A stretch of DNA of 64,000 nt. Origin: an uncultured Paracoccaceae bacterium. Lineage in GTDB: Bacteria; Pseudomonadota; Alphaproteobacteria; Rhodobacterales; Rhodobacteraceae. Shown here piece by piece: positions 9,787 through 17,558 of the stretch. The notes below the pieces were generated by a model, which made no database searches, had not been told where the DNA came from, and saw only the letters and a list, made by a program, of their open reading frames with translations. The position numbers were made by a program, and so were the translations under genes. The stretch covers positions 1 through 64,000 of the forward strand of contig CAMFGW010000015.1 in the NCBI GenBank assembly GCA_945952025.1. Reading direction: 5' to 3'. Within the stretch, counting starts at the first letter, position 1. Each line of letters opens with the position of its first letter.

Positions 9787-10748
9787 CCCCGCGTCTTCGC
9801 CCAATGGTAAAGGCAGATCAGCTCATAGGCGACATGCGCCCCGGCGATTGCCGTGGCCCCCGTCGTGTCATAGGGGGGCGACACTTCCACGATATCGCCG
9901 CCGACCATGTTGATCCCGGCCAGATCGCGCAGGACGGCGGCCGCCTGCCAACTGGCCAGCCCACCCCAGACCGGCGTGCCCGTCCCCGGCGCGAAGGCCG
10001 GGTCGAGCGCGTCGATGTCGAAGGTCACATAGGTCGAATGGTCGCCCACGATCTCCTTGATGCGCGCCGTCACCCAGGCCGCGCCCTTCTCATGCACCGT
10101 CCGCGCGTCGATCACGTTGACGCCCAGATAATCCTCGGTCGTCGTGCGGATCCCCACCTGGACCGACCGCTTCGGATCGACAAGCCCGGTCTTCACCGCC
10201 TTGTAGAACATCGTGCCATGGTCGATCCGCGTCAGGTCGTCGTCCGGCCAAAGGTCCGAATGCGCGTCGAAATGGATCAGGCTCAGGGGCCCGAACTTTT
10301 CGGCATAGGCGCGCAGGATCGGGAAGGTGATGTAGTGATCGCCCCCCAGCGTCACCGTCCCCGCACCCGCCGCGAGGATCTTGCGGATGTGGGCGGTCAG
10401 CGTGTCGGGGAAGTCCGACACCTTGGCATAGTCGAAGGCCAGATCGCCATAATCGACGATCGCCAGGTCCGCGAGCGGATCGGTCGGCCAGCCATGCGGC
10501 GGATCGTAAGGCATCAGCGCAGACGCCTCGCGGATCGCGCGCGGGCCAAAGCGCGTGCCGGTTCGGTGCGTCACCGCCTGGTCGAAGGGCACGCCGGTGA
10601 CGGCCAGATCGACCCCGGTCAGATCCTTCGTATAGCTGCGCCGCAGGAACGAGGTCGCCCCCCCGAACGCATTTTCAAACGCATAGCCCTTCAGCCCCTT
10701 GCGGGTGAAGGCACTGTCAACTTCTGTCTTGGCATCTTCGAGCGCCAT
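9783..10748 (-). CDS. speB: Agmatinase/ureohydrolase
   Basis: Binuclear manganese ureohydrolase; the likely reaction is agmatine to putrescine plus urea. The 321 residues carry the three metal-binding motifs of the family: GGDHYITFPI, HFDAHSD and DIDALDPAFAPGTGTP. A ribosome site (GGAGAAGGGGAG) precedes the ATG at 10748. The nearby class III aminotransferase could act on the putrescine product, and the restriction-modification genes now stand between them. Guanidinobutyrase or another guanidino hydrolase is possible; substrate cannot be settled from motifs. Confidence 0.88.
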   Translation of the reverse strand: MALEDAKTEVDSAFTRKGLKGYAFENAFGGATSFLRRSYTKDLTGVDLAVTGVPFDQAVTHRTGTRFGPRAIREASALMPYDPPHGWPTDPLADLAIVDYGDLAFDYAKVSDFPDTLTAHIRKILAAGAGTVTLGGDHYITFPILRAYAEKFGPLSLIHFDAHSDLWPDDDLTRIDHGTMFYKAVKTGLVDPKRSVQVGIRTTTEDYLGVNVIDARTVHEKGAAWVTARIKEIVGDHSTYVTFDIDALDPAFAPGTGTPVWGGLASWQAAAVLRDLAGINMVGGDIVEVSPPYDTTGATAIAGAHVAYELICLYHWAKTRG

Positions 10749-10931
10749 GGCACTCCCCTTCTCCTGTCGCTCCGTCGTTGGCCCAAGGGCGCCGGAGACG
10801 TCGCGGATCCGGGCGGCGCCAAGAAGCCGAAGGAGGGGGCGTGAGTCAAGGTCGAGGGCGAGCGTGGCGCCAAGTAGATTGCAGGCAGGCTTGCCACAAG
10901 ATAGTCTACCTGAGCGCTTCGGAGTCCCAAG

Positions 10932-11519
10932 ATGTTGTCTACACGCCTGCCCGAGTTCGTTCGAACGCACTACGAGTGCCATGAATGGAAGCACGCAAGC
11001 GCCATCCTATCCTCCGACTTCCCATCAGAGTGGCAAGACATCTTGGACCTGCTCCTGGCGTTCCGGTTACGCACCTCTTGGATCAGGACAGGCGGCGGGA
11101 ACAAGTCCCAGCTATCGGCGGCAATCGACGGCTTCCTCGGCCGCCGCGGGTGGGTTGAAAAGCAGTTTCAGACCGCAATCGAAGTCGATGGTCAGCGGAT
11201 CGACAGTCCAACGCACAAGGTCGATTGCTACAAGAATGGCATCGCGCTTGAGATCGAATGGAACAACAAAGATCCGTTTTACGACCGCGATCTCAACAAT
11301 TTCCGACTTCTCTTCGACCTTCGCGCCGTTAGTGTAGGTGTGATAGTCACGCGGTCTGACGAGTTGCAGCAAACTTTTAACGAATTGGGTCGAGGATCGT
11401 CTTACGGTAACTCCACTACACACATGTCGAAGCTTCTCCCGAGAATTGAAGGCGGCGGCGGGGCGGGATGTCCACTCCTCGTCTTCGGCCTGACGCGCGC
11501 GCTCCTTGTTGAGGATTAG
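10932..11519 (+). CDS. BglII/BstYI-family restriction endonuclease
   Basis: A 195-residue protein resembling type II endonucleases of the BglII/BstYI family, which cut at GATC-centred sites. The supporting pattern is D98-x8-E107-x-E109 in VDCYKNGIALEIEWNNKD; the spacing matches the Asp/Glu/Gln active site known for BglII (D84, E93, Q95), with Glu in the last place. The neighbouring methylase, starting 4 bases after this stop, supports the call. Base composition is visibly less GC-rich and codon use more relaxed than in flanking genes, suggesting transfer. Recognition sequence unknown. Confidence 0.8.
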   Translation: MLSTRLPEFVRTHYECHEWKHASAILSSDFPSEWQDILDLLLAFRLRTSWIRTGGGNKSQLSAAIDGFLGRRGWVEKQFQTAIEVDGQRIDSPTHKVDCYKNGIALEIEWNNKDPFYDRDLNNFRLLFDLRAVSVGVIVTRSDELQQTFNELGRGSSYGNSTTHMSKLLPRIEGGGGAGCPLLVFGLTRALLVED

Positions 11520-11522
11520 AAC

Positions 11523-12179
11523 ATGACCACCGCAGCAGACGATCTCCTATTCAAGGCGGGCAAAACACGTTTTGCAACCGTGCTCGCCGATCCTCCTTGG
11601 CAGTTCCAGAATCGCACGGGCAAAATGGCGCCCGAACACAAGCGCCTCAGCCGCTATCCGACCATGACTCTGCGCGAAATCTGCGACCTCCCGGTTGAAG
11701 CGATTGTTGCGGATACGGCTCACCTCTACTTGTGGGTTCCAAACGCGCTTCTCCCCGAGGGGCTGAAAGTCATGGAGAATTGGGGCTTCAGCTACAAGAG
11801 CAACATCATCTGGTACAAGGTGCGCAAGGACGGCGGGCCGGACCGGCGCGGGGTGGGCTTCTACTTCCGTAACGTGACCGAAATCCTGCTGTTTGGTGTG
11901 CGCGGTAAGAACGCTCGAACTCAGAAGCTCGGCCGCACCCAGGAGAACATCCTCTCGACGCAAAAGCGCGAACACAGCCGGAAGCCTGACGAGCAATATC
12001 CGCTCATCGAAGGGTGCAGCCCGGGACCACGTCTAGAAATGTTCGCACGCGGACCGCGTCTAGGTTGGACCGTCTGGGGCAATCAGGCAGATGAGTATGT
12101 CCCCACCTGGGACACTTATTCCAACCACTCGCAGGCATCTGTGATCCCGCTCCCAGGTGCCAAACGCGTCGCGTCATAG
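11523..12179 (+). CDS. MT-A70-family adenine methyltransferase
   Basis: Predicted N6-adenine DNA methyltransferase that protects the host from the nuclease encoded just upstream. The 218 residues hold the MT-A70 motif DPPW (23-26, in ADPPWQFQNRTG), the YLWVPNALL segment, and the EILLFGVRG and SRKPDEQYPLIE motifs. The start lies 4 bases after the nuclease stop, so both come from one message with nuclease first; no controller gene is visible. It ends 10 bases before the convergent aminotransferase stop. Composition resembles the nuclease gene rather than the neighbours. Confidence 0.88.
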   Translation: MTTAADDLLFKAGKTRFATVLADPPWQFQNRTGKMAPEHKRLSRYPTMTLREICDLPVEAIVADTAHLYLWVPNALLPEGLKVMENWGFSYKSNIIWYKVRKDGGPDRRGVGFYFRNVTEILLFGVRGKNARTQKLGRTQENILSTQKREHSRKPDEQYPLIEGCSPGPRLEMFARGPRLGWTVWGNQADEYVPTWDTYSNHSQASVIPLPGAKRVAS

Positions 12180-12189
12180 CGCCCCCCGG

Positions 12190-13599
12190 TCACCCCAGCC
12201 GCCAGCCCTCGCGGGTCAGGTCATCCGTCACCTGACGGATCGCGCGGCCCAGGCGTTCGGTGATGAAGTCGACCTCGGCTTCCGTTATGATCAGCGGTGG
12301 CGACATGACGTTCAGGTGGCCGATCGGGCGCACCAAAAGGCCCATCGCCTCGCAGGCGTCAGAGATGCGCTTGGACTCCCGCGCCCCGTCCGGCAGCGGC
12401 GCCTTGGTCCCCTTGTCGGCCACGTTCTCGACGCAGGCCATCAGCCCCCTGCCCCGCACATCGCCGACAAGGGGCAGGTCGGACAGGCTCGCCAGCCGCT
12501 CCTGGAAATAGGCGCCGACGCGGGCCGCCTGCGCCAGAAGCCCCTCGCGTTCCAGGATCTCTATGTTCTTCAGGCCGGCCGCGCAGGCAACCGGATGGCC
12601 CGAATAGGTGAAGCCGGTGGTGAACCAGCGCTGGCCGCCTTCGGCCATCGTGGCCCAGATCTCATCCGAAAAGATCAGCGCGCCCAAGGGCACATAGCCC
12701 GAGGTCAGCCCCTTGGCCGAGGTGATCATGTCCGGCCGGACGCCGAACATGTCCTCCATCGCGAACCAGGTGCCAAGCCGCCCCCAGGCCGTCACCACCT
12801 CGTCGGCGATGATGAGGATGTCGTGCTGGCGGCAGAGGGCGGCCATGCGCGGGAAATAGCCCTCGGGCGGGATGATGATGCCGCCCGATGCCTGGATCGG
12901 CTCGGCGATGAAGGCCCCGATCCGGTCGGCGCCGACGCTCTCGATCAGGGCCGCGAACTCGGCCACCAGACTGTCGCAGAACTGCGCCTCGGTCATGCCC
13001 TCGGGCCGCCGGTAGGGGTTGGGCGAGGCCAGATGCCAGATCCCCTCGGTCTGGTAACGGAACTCGTCGATCCGGTCACCGTCGCGCTTGCCGACCGATT
13101 GGCAGAGGTAGGTCGAGCCGTGGTAGGAGTTTTCCCGCGCCACGATCCCGGTCTTGCCAGGATTGCCGCGCACCGTGTGGTAGAAGGCCGCCATCCGCAC
13201 GGCCGTATCGACCGCCGTCGAGCCGCCGGTGGTGAAATGCACCCGCGACAGGCCCACAGGCGCCCGTTCGGCAATCGCCCCGGCAAGCCGCGCGGCCGGG
13301 GCGTTGGTCACATCGACGAAATGGTTGGCATAGCCAAGCTTCATCGCCTGATCGGCAATCGCCTGCGCCATCTCGGCCCGGCCAAGGCCGATGTTCGTGC
13401 ACCACATGCCACCCACGGCATCCAGATACTCGCGCCCCGCCCCATCCCAGAGCCGCGCCCCCTCGCCCCGGTCCATGACCAGCGCGCCCTCGCGTTCGAA
13501 CGAGCCGAAATGCGTCCAGGGATGCAGCACATGCGCGCGGTCGAGCGCCCAGGGATCATCGTTCGCAAGTGGGGCGGCGACGGGCTGATGGGCAGACAT
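12190..13599 (-). CDS. Class III aminotransferase, possibly putrescine:pyruvate
   Basis: Pyridoxal-phosphate transaminase of the omega-amino acid/polyamine group, 469 residues. Visible are the cofactor phosphate-binding region (TTGGSTAVDTAVRMA), the ENSYHGST motif, the Asp of IIADEVVTAWGRLG, and the lysine in SAKGLTSGYVPLGA that forms the Schiff base. The Met at 13599 is the best start; the frame is open 19 codons further. Being upstream of an agmatinase on the same strand suggests a putrescine- or diamine-using enzyme, but beta-alanine, taurine or aromatic amine specificity cannot be excluded. Confidence 0.82.
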   Translation of the reverse strand: MSAHQPVAAPLANDDPWALDRAHVLHPWTHFGSFEREGALVMDRGEGARLWDGAGREYLDAVGGMWCTNIGLGRAEMAQAIADQAMKLGYANHFVDVTNAPAARLAGAIAERAPVGLSRVHFTTGGSTAVDTAVRMAAFYHTVRGNPGKTGIVARENSYHGSTYLCQSVGKRDGDRIDEFRYQTEGIWHLASPNPYRRPEGMTEAQFCDSLVAEFAALIESVGADRIGAFIAEPIQASGGIIIPPEGYFPRMAALCRQHDILIIADEVVTAWGRLGTWFAMEDMFGVRPDMITSAKGLTSGYVPLGALIFSDEIWATMAEGGQRWFTTGFTYSGHPVACAAGLKNIEILEREGLLAQAARVGAYFQERLASLSDLPLVGDVRGRGLMACVENVADKGTKAPLPDGARESKRISDACEAMGLLVRPIGHLNVMSPPLIITEAEVDFITERLGRAIRQVTDDLTREGWRLG

Positions 13600-13678
13600 T
13601 TTGAATCTCCAGTCAATATGGCGACCCAAACCTAGCCTATCCGGCAAAAAGCGCAACCGACTCCGTCAGCGGTTCCCG

Positions 13679-14722
13679 TCAGCGGTCCTCGCCGGCGGTC
13701 GGAATCCGCTCGACCCGGTAGCCTTCGGCCGCCAGAAGCGACAGGACCCCATCGTTCCCCGGCAGGTGCGAGGCGCCGATGGCGATCAGCGCCTCGCCAT
13801 GGTCCAGATGCACCTTCATCGCCTTGACGAAGCGCGCCGACCGCTCGACCCGCATGTAGCGATCGGCCAGCGTCGCGGTCGCCTCTGCCCCGTCGCCAAG
13901 CGTCTGGTGCAGGAAGAGCCGGTTCCATTCCTCGATCTCGGCCAGCCGCCCGCGCAGGTAAAGGGCTGCCGCCTGCTCGCGCCCCTCGCGGAAGCCGTCG
14001 GGCGAAAGGTAGGCCGCATAGACCTTGGCGATCGCCTTGGCGACATCGGCACTATCCGGGCCACCCAGATCATTCAGGAACGCGTCCCAGCGTTCGAGCC
14101 CCGCCACCGGGATGCCCGCCTCGTAGGCCGCAAGCGCCAGCCGCAGGTCCTGCGGCGGGCGCAACCCGGCGGTGTAATCCTCGCACGGATCATCCAGCAG
14201 CAGGTAGGCCAGCCCCGCATCGGTCAGCTGCCCCATCGCGCCCTCCTGCTGCGTCAGGGACCAGACCCGCGCCTCGGTCCAGTCCCGCAAGGGGCCGGTC
14301 AGCCAGGCCTTGTCATAGGCCCCGTCCGACGCCGCGATCCACATCCCGGCCTGCAAGGTCCGCCCCTCGACCGCGCTGCGGCTTCCGGGGAACGGATCCG
14401 CCTCGATCACCAGGACAGCCGCCTGCGCCAGCCTGTCCGCCAGCTCGGGCGGCATCGCGGTCAGCAGCCGGTCGGACGAATGGAACGTCCCCCAGATCCA
14501 GGACACGCGCCCATCCGGCGCCGTGACCTGCCACAGCCGCCCGACGCCGTTGGCCACCTTGGCCGCCGCCGCCTCGACCTCGGCCCGGCCCTCGACCGGC
14601 AGGGCTGTCGACAGGTCGGCTACGGGCTGCAATGCGCAGGCGTCGGGCGTGACCCAATCCTGTGCCAGCCCCCCCTGCGCCCAAAGGCCGACCGCCAGCC
14701 CCGCCAAAACCGTCACCCGCAT
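13679..14722 (-). CDS. TraB/GumN family protein, exported
   Basis: A 347-residue protein with a signal peptide (MRVTVLAGLAVGLWAQGGLA) and the TraB/GumN fold. Motifs are the N-terminal IWGTFHSSD, the VIEADPFPGS stretch, and the C-terminal GASHLPGNDGVLSLLAAEGY. Related bacterial proteins are proposed metal-dependent peptidases or heat-shock-linked envelope proteins, but the function of this branch is not established. The chosen start gives a clean signal peptide; the frame extends 21 codons upstream. It is read in the same direction as sodB but separated from it by a terminator. Confidence 0.8.
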   Translation of the reverse strand: MRVTVLAGLAVGLWAQGGLAQDWVTPDACALQPVADLSTALPVEGRAEVEAAAAKVANGVGRLWQVTAPDGRVSWIWGTFHSSDRLLTAMPPELADRLAQAAVLVIEADPFPGSRSAVEGRTLQAGMWIAASDGAYDKAWLTGPLRDWTEARVWSLTQQEGAMGQLTDAGLAYLLLDDPCEDYTAGLRPPQDLRLALAAYEAGIPVAGLERWDAFLNDLGGPDSADVAKAIAKVYAAYLSPDGFREGREQAAALYLRGRLAEIEEWNRLFLHQTLGDGAEATATLADRYMRVERSARFVKAMKVHLDHGEALIAIGASHLPGNDGVLSLLAAEGYRVERIPTAGEDR

Positions 14723-14750
14723 CGCCCTGCCCCCGGTCCCGTCCTCATAA

Positions 14751-14780
14751 AGAACGCCCGCCGGATCTCCCCGGCGGGCG
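14751..14780 (-). terminator. Intrinsic terminator of sodB
   Basis: On the minus strand a perfect 10-pair stem (CGCCCGCCGG/CCGGCGGGCG, 14755-14780) is followed by TTCTTTAT, 26 bases after the sodB stop. Confidence 0.85.
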
Positions 14781-14805
14781 CGCATCGGTCAAAAGCCCCT
14801 CGCCG

Positions 14806-15405
14806 TCACAGGCGGGCGGCGACGTCATCCCAGTTGACCAGCTTTTCCAGGAAGTTCGTGAGGTAGGCCGGGCGCTTGTTGCGGAAGTCGATGTAGTAGG
14901 AATGTTCCCACACGTCGCAGCCCAGAAGGGCTGTCTGGCCGTAGCACAGCGGGTTGACGCCATTCTCGGTCTTGGTGACCTTCAGCTTGCCGTCCTTGTC
15001 CTTGACGAGCCAGGCCCAGCCCGACCCGAACTGGCCGGCGCCAGCGGCCGAGAACTCTTCCTTGAACTTGTCGACCGAGCCGAACGAGTCGGTGATCGCC
15101 TTTTCCAGCTTCGCCGGCATCGACTTGCCGCCCGGACCCATCATCTGCCAGAAGGCGCTGTGGTTCCAGTGCTGGCTGGCGTTGTTGAAGATCCCGTTCT
15201 GGGCGACCGCGCCGTCCTTGAAAGTGCCGCGCACGATATCTTCAAGCGACTTCGCTTCCCACTCGGTACCCGCGATCAGCTTGTTCAGGTTGTCGACATA
15301 GGCCTTGTGGTGAAGGTCGTGGTGATACTCGAGCGTCTCTTTCGACATGCCGAGTGCCGCGAGCGCATCATGAGCATAGGGAAGGTCGGGAAGGGTGAAT
15401 GCCAT
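14806..15405 (-). CDS. sodB: Superoxide dismutase (Fe/Mn type)
   Basis: Converts superoxide to oxygen and hydrogen peroxide. The 199 residues are normal length, and all four metal-ligand regions are present: YHHDLHHKAYVDNL, SQHWNHSAFW, and the paired Asp/His in GCDVWEHSYYID. There is no signal peptide, so it acts in the cytoplasm. Whether iron or manganese is used cannot be read reliably from the motifs; the sequence looks more like the Fe group of alphaproteobacteria. It is monocistronic with its own terminator. Confidence 0.95.
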   Translation of the reverse strand: MAFTLPDLPYAHDALAALGMSKETLEYHHDLHHKAYVDNLNKLIAGTEWEAKSLEDIVRGTFKDGAVAQNGIFNNASQHWNHSAFWQMMGPGGKSMPAKLEKAITDSFGSVDKFKEEFSAAGAGQFGSGWAWLVKDKDGKLKVTKTENGVNPLCYGQTALLGCDVWEHSYYIDFRNKRPAYLTNFLEKLVNWDDVAARL

Positions 15406-15503
15406 GGGTCTGTCCTTTCGCGCCGCTTGGGTTCACCGACCGTTAAGCCCCGTTGCCGAACCAAGGTCAAGGGATCATCGGTAGCGCGGCCGGAACCGGC
15501 CGT

Positions 15504-15923
15504 TCACTTCACCTTCCCGGTGGTGCAGACGCCAACGAAGTGCAGCGGCGGCGGATAGCTGACCAGGCTGTTCGTCGCATCGACCCTGTTGCTTTGCGTG
15601 TCGAGGAACACGGTAAAGCCCAAGTCGGACGAATAGCTTTCAAAGCGAACGTCCGCGACCGTCCAGCTCAGGCGCACCACGTGATCCGACTGGCGCACCA
15701 CGCGGGCCTCGAACGGGCCTTCCTTGCGCTTGTCGTGCTTGGTCCATGCATCCATCGCCAGTGCGGAGTCGGACGCCTCGTCGTAGGCGATTATCATGCT
15801 GTATTTGCCCGGCTGGGGCGTTCCGGCCGTGCGCTCGAACTTGCACATTTAAACCGTCGCGGCCGTCGCCTGACCGCAGACCAGCATAAGGACAGCGGAA
15901 ACCCCAGCCATGAACCCGCGCAT
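15504..15923 (-). pseudogene. Small secreted protein interrupted by an in-frame stop
   Basis: The ATG at 15923 has a strong GGAGG ribosome site 7 bases away and opens a signal peptide (MRGFMAGVSAVLMLVCGQATAATV). After 24 codons a TAA (15851-15849) interrupts the frame, which then continues for 114 residues to 15504. Alignment with the two tandem paralogues to the right (DTAYSC and TTIYDC at the same place) shows the TAA replaces a conserved Tyr codon two residues before a conserved Cys. The internal ATG at 15848 has no ribosome site and would give an unexported protein. Either a recent nonsense mutation, a sequencing error, or readthrough. Confidence 0.7.
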
Positions 15924-15964
15924 TCTCTAACCTCCAACACGCTCAGGGCCAGCCCCATCCGGCC

Positions 15965-16387
15965 TCAGGAAATGGTGAACCTGCCATGTTCGATCTCGCA
16001 GGTCCCCTTGTAATGCCAGGACGGCGGGTAGGAGACCGGCGAAAGGGTCGCATCAAGGGCACCGTCTGCCCCGATCGTGACACGCCAGTCGAGATCGGTG
16101 GAATAGCTATCGAAACGGACATCTTCGTCCGTCCAGGTAAAGCACAACGTGCCGTCCGAACCCCGCCTGACATCAGGCGTCGACGGCGCCTTTTGCCGCT
16201 CGTCCTGTTTGACAACCCCGTTCCTGGCTTCCGCCTTGCCCGTCTTGGCATCGATAACAATGATTAGGCCGTATTTGCCCGCTGGGGCCATCTTGGCCTG
16301 GTTTAGAACGCAGGAGTAGGCCGTATCCGCCTGCGCGCCGACCGCCGAAAGGGCGACAAGGCCGCAGGCAAAAAATAAGTTTTTCAT
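15965..16387 (-). CDS. Small secreted protein, tandem paralogue
   Basis: A 140-residue protein of unknown function with a signal peptide (MKNLFFACGLVALSAVGAQA), so probably periplasmic or secreted. The mature part starts DTAYSCVLNQAKM and ends with a cysteine in YKGTCEIE, suggesting one disulfide between the two conserved cysteines. It shares the SYSTDLDW/SVDATLSPVSYPP-like block with the interrupted copy at 15504-15923 and the C-x(n)-KGTC frame with the copy at 16500. The ATG at 16387 was chosen because it begins the signal peptide. Confidence 0.7.
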   Translation of the reverse strand: MKNLFFACGLVALSAVGAQADTAYSCVLNQAKMAPAGKYGLIIVIDAKTGKAEARNGVVKQDERQKAPSTPDVRRGSDGTLCFTWTDEDVRFDSYSTDLDWRVTIGADGALDATLSPVSYPPSWHYKGTCEIEHGRFTIS

Positions 16388-16499
16388 CGAGGACACCCAC
16401 GCTTCCGTGATGACCACAATCGTCACCACCACCCAATTCCCGTCAAGTCATCCCATGCACGAAGTCACAAGGTTTCACTGGCGGGCCGGGCCCAAACCG

Positions 16500-16913
16500 T
16501 CATTTCACTTTCTTGACCGTGCAAGTGCCCTTGCTGAAGAAGAAATTGTCGAACCCCCGCGGCCGTGCGTAGACACCGATCGTCTGCGCGGCCAGGTCGA
16601 TTTGCGCGCTGTATTCCATCGTCGTCCGCTGGTTCGTGCTGCTCTCGGTCTTGACGGCCCAGGTCACGCGCATCAGGCCAGCGATACTCTTTTCCAGATT
16701 GGCCTCCATCCAGTCCTTGCCGGTGACGCCACGGATGACGGGGTCGGACACCTGCACCGACTGCCCCGATGCATCGAGCGCGAAGACGATCCTGGGTTGG
16801 ACCCAGGAATGGTTGTCGCTGCCGCTCAGGGCGCAGTCGTAAATCGTCGTGGCATGGGCCGGCAGCGCTGCGAACAGGGCAAGGGCTGCGGCGATCGGCA
16901 GGGCTCTCGGCAT
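16500..16913 (-). CDS. Small secreted protein, tandem paralogue
   Basis: A 137-residue protein of unknown function with a signal peptide (MPRALPIAAALALFAALPAHA) and a mature start TTIYDCALSGSDN. It ends FSKGTCTVKKVK, so the two-cysteine frame matches the adjacent paralogues. Sequence between the cysteines is more divergent than between the other two copies. It is read in the same direction, with over 100 bases on each side, so each member may have its own promoter. Start at 16913 chosen for the signal peptide. Confidence 0.7.
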   Translation of the reverse strand: MPRALPIAAALALFAALPAHATTIYDCALSGSDNHSWVQPRIVFALDASGQSVQVSDPVIRGVTGKDWMEANLEKSIAGLMRVTWAVKTESSTNQRTTMEYSAQIDLAAQTIGVYARPRGFDNFFFSKGTCTVKKVK

Positions 16914-16988
16914 GATGAAACTCCTCCACTGGGGATGACACCACCATGGGCGGAGTTTTCGCCCGATCAAGACACTTGCCCCGCGAGG

Positions 16989-17558
16989 TCAGGCGATCTC
17001 GCTGCCGGCCCGCGCCGACATTTCCAATGTTGCGAAAACATAGCCGGCGACCGACCGGAAGGAAACAATCGTGAACTCGTCCGCCCCGGACTTCCACAGC
17101 GCCGCCGCCACCTGTGCCGCGCGCGTCCGGCGCAGCTCGCCCTCGGCCAGCCGGTCGATGTCGACGGGGCAGAGCTTCCGCAACACCTGGTCCGCCCTCG
17201 ACCCCGCGATGCGGAACATCGCCCGCGCATCCGACACGTCGGCCACCAGCGCATGCTGGCCTGCAAGCGCATCGTTCAGGCCCGCGATCGTCTCGCGCAC
17301 CGCGCCGTAGGGCACCAGGATCAACAGCTCGTCGGGCGACATCCAGCCCGCGCCGCGATCCCCCTTCATCGCGATCCGGCGCTCTGCCGGCACCGCGACC
17401 CCGGCCGCAGCCTTGACCGCCGCCTTGACCTTGGCCGACGACAGATCACCCCTGAGCGTGATCATGCCCTGAAGCCCGGCCTCGCGCACGCTGGCAAAGC
17501 CGCCCGTCGCTTCCTTGCCGTCCAGCGCGCTGACGGCCTTCGCAATTGCCTCAGACAT
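16989..17558 (-). CDS. soxG: Sarcosine oxidase gamma subunit
   Basis: Fourth subunit of heterotetrameric sarcosine oxidase, 189 residues, related to the tetrahydrofolate-binding fold of the alpha subunit. Visible family features are GMITLRGDLSS, the RRIAMKGDRGAGWMSPDELLILVPYG block and RADQVLRKLCPVDI. It overlaps the end of soxA by 8 bases and closes the soxB-D-A-G unit. The Met at 17558 fits both the overlap and family length. Confidence 0.9.
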   Translation of the reverse strand: MSEAIAKAVSALDGKEATGGFASVREAGLQGMITLRGDLSSAKVKAAVKAAAGVAVPAERRIAMKGDRGAGWMSPDELLILVPYGAVRETIAGLNDALAGQHALVADVSDARAMFRIAGSRADQVLRKLCPVDIDRLAEGELRRTRAAQVAAALWKSGADEFTIVSFRSVAGYVFATLEMSARAGSEIA

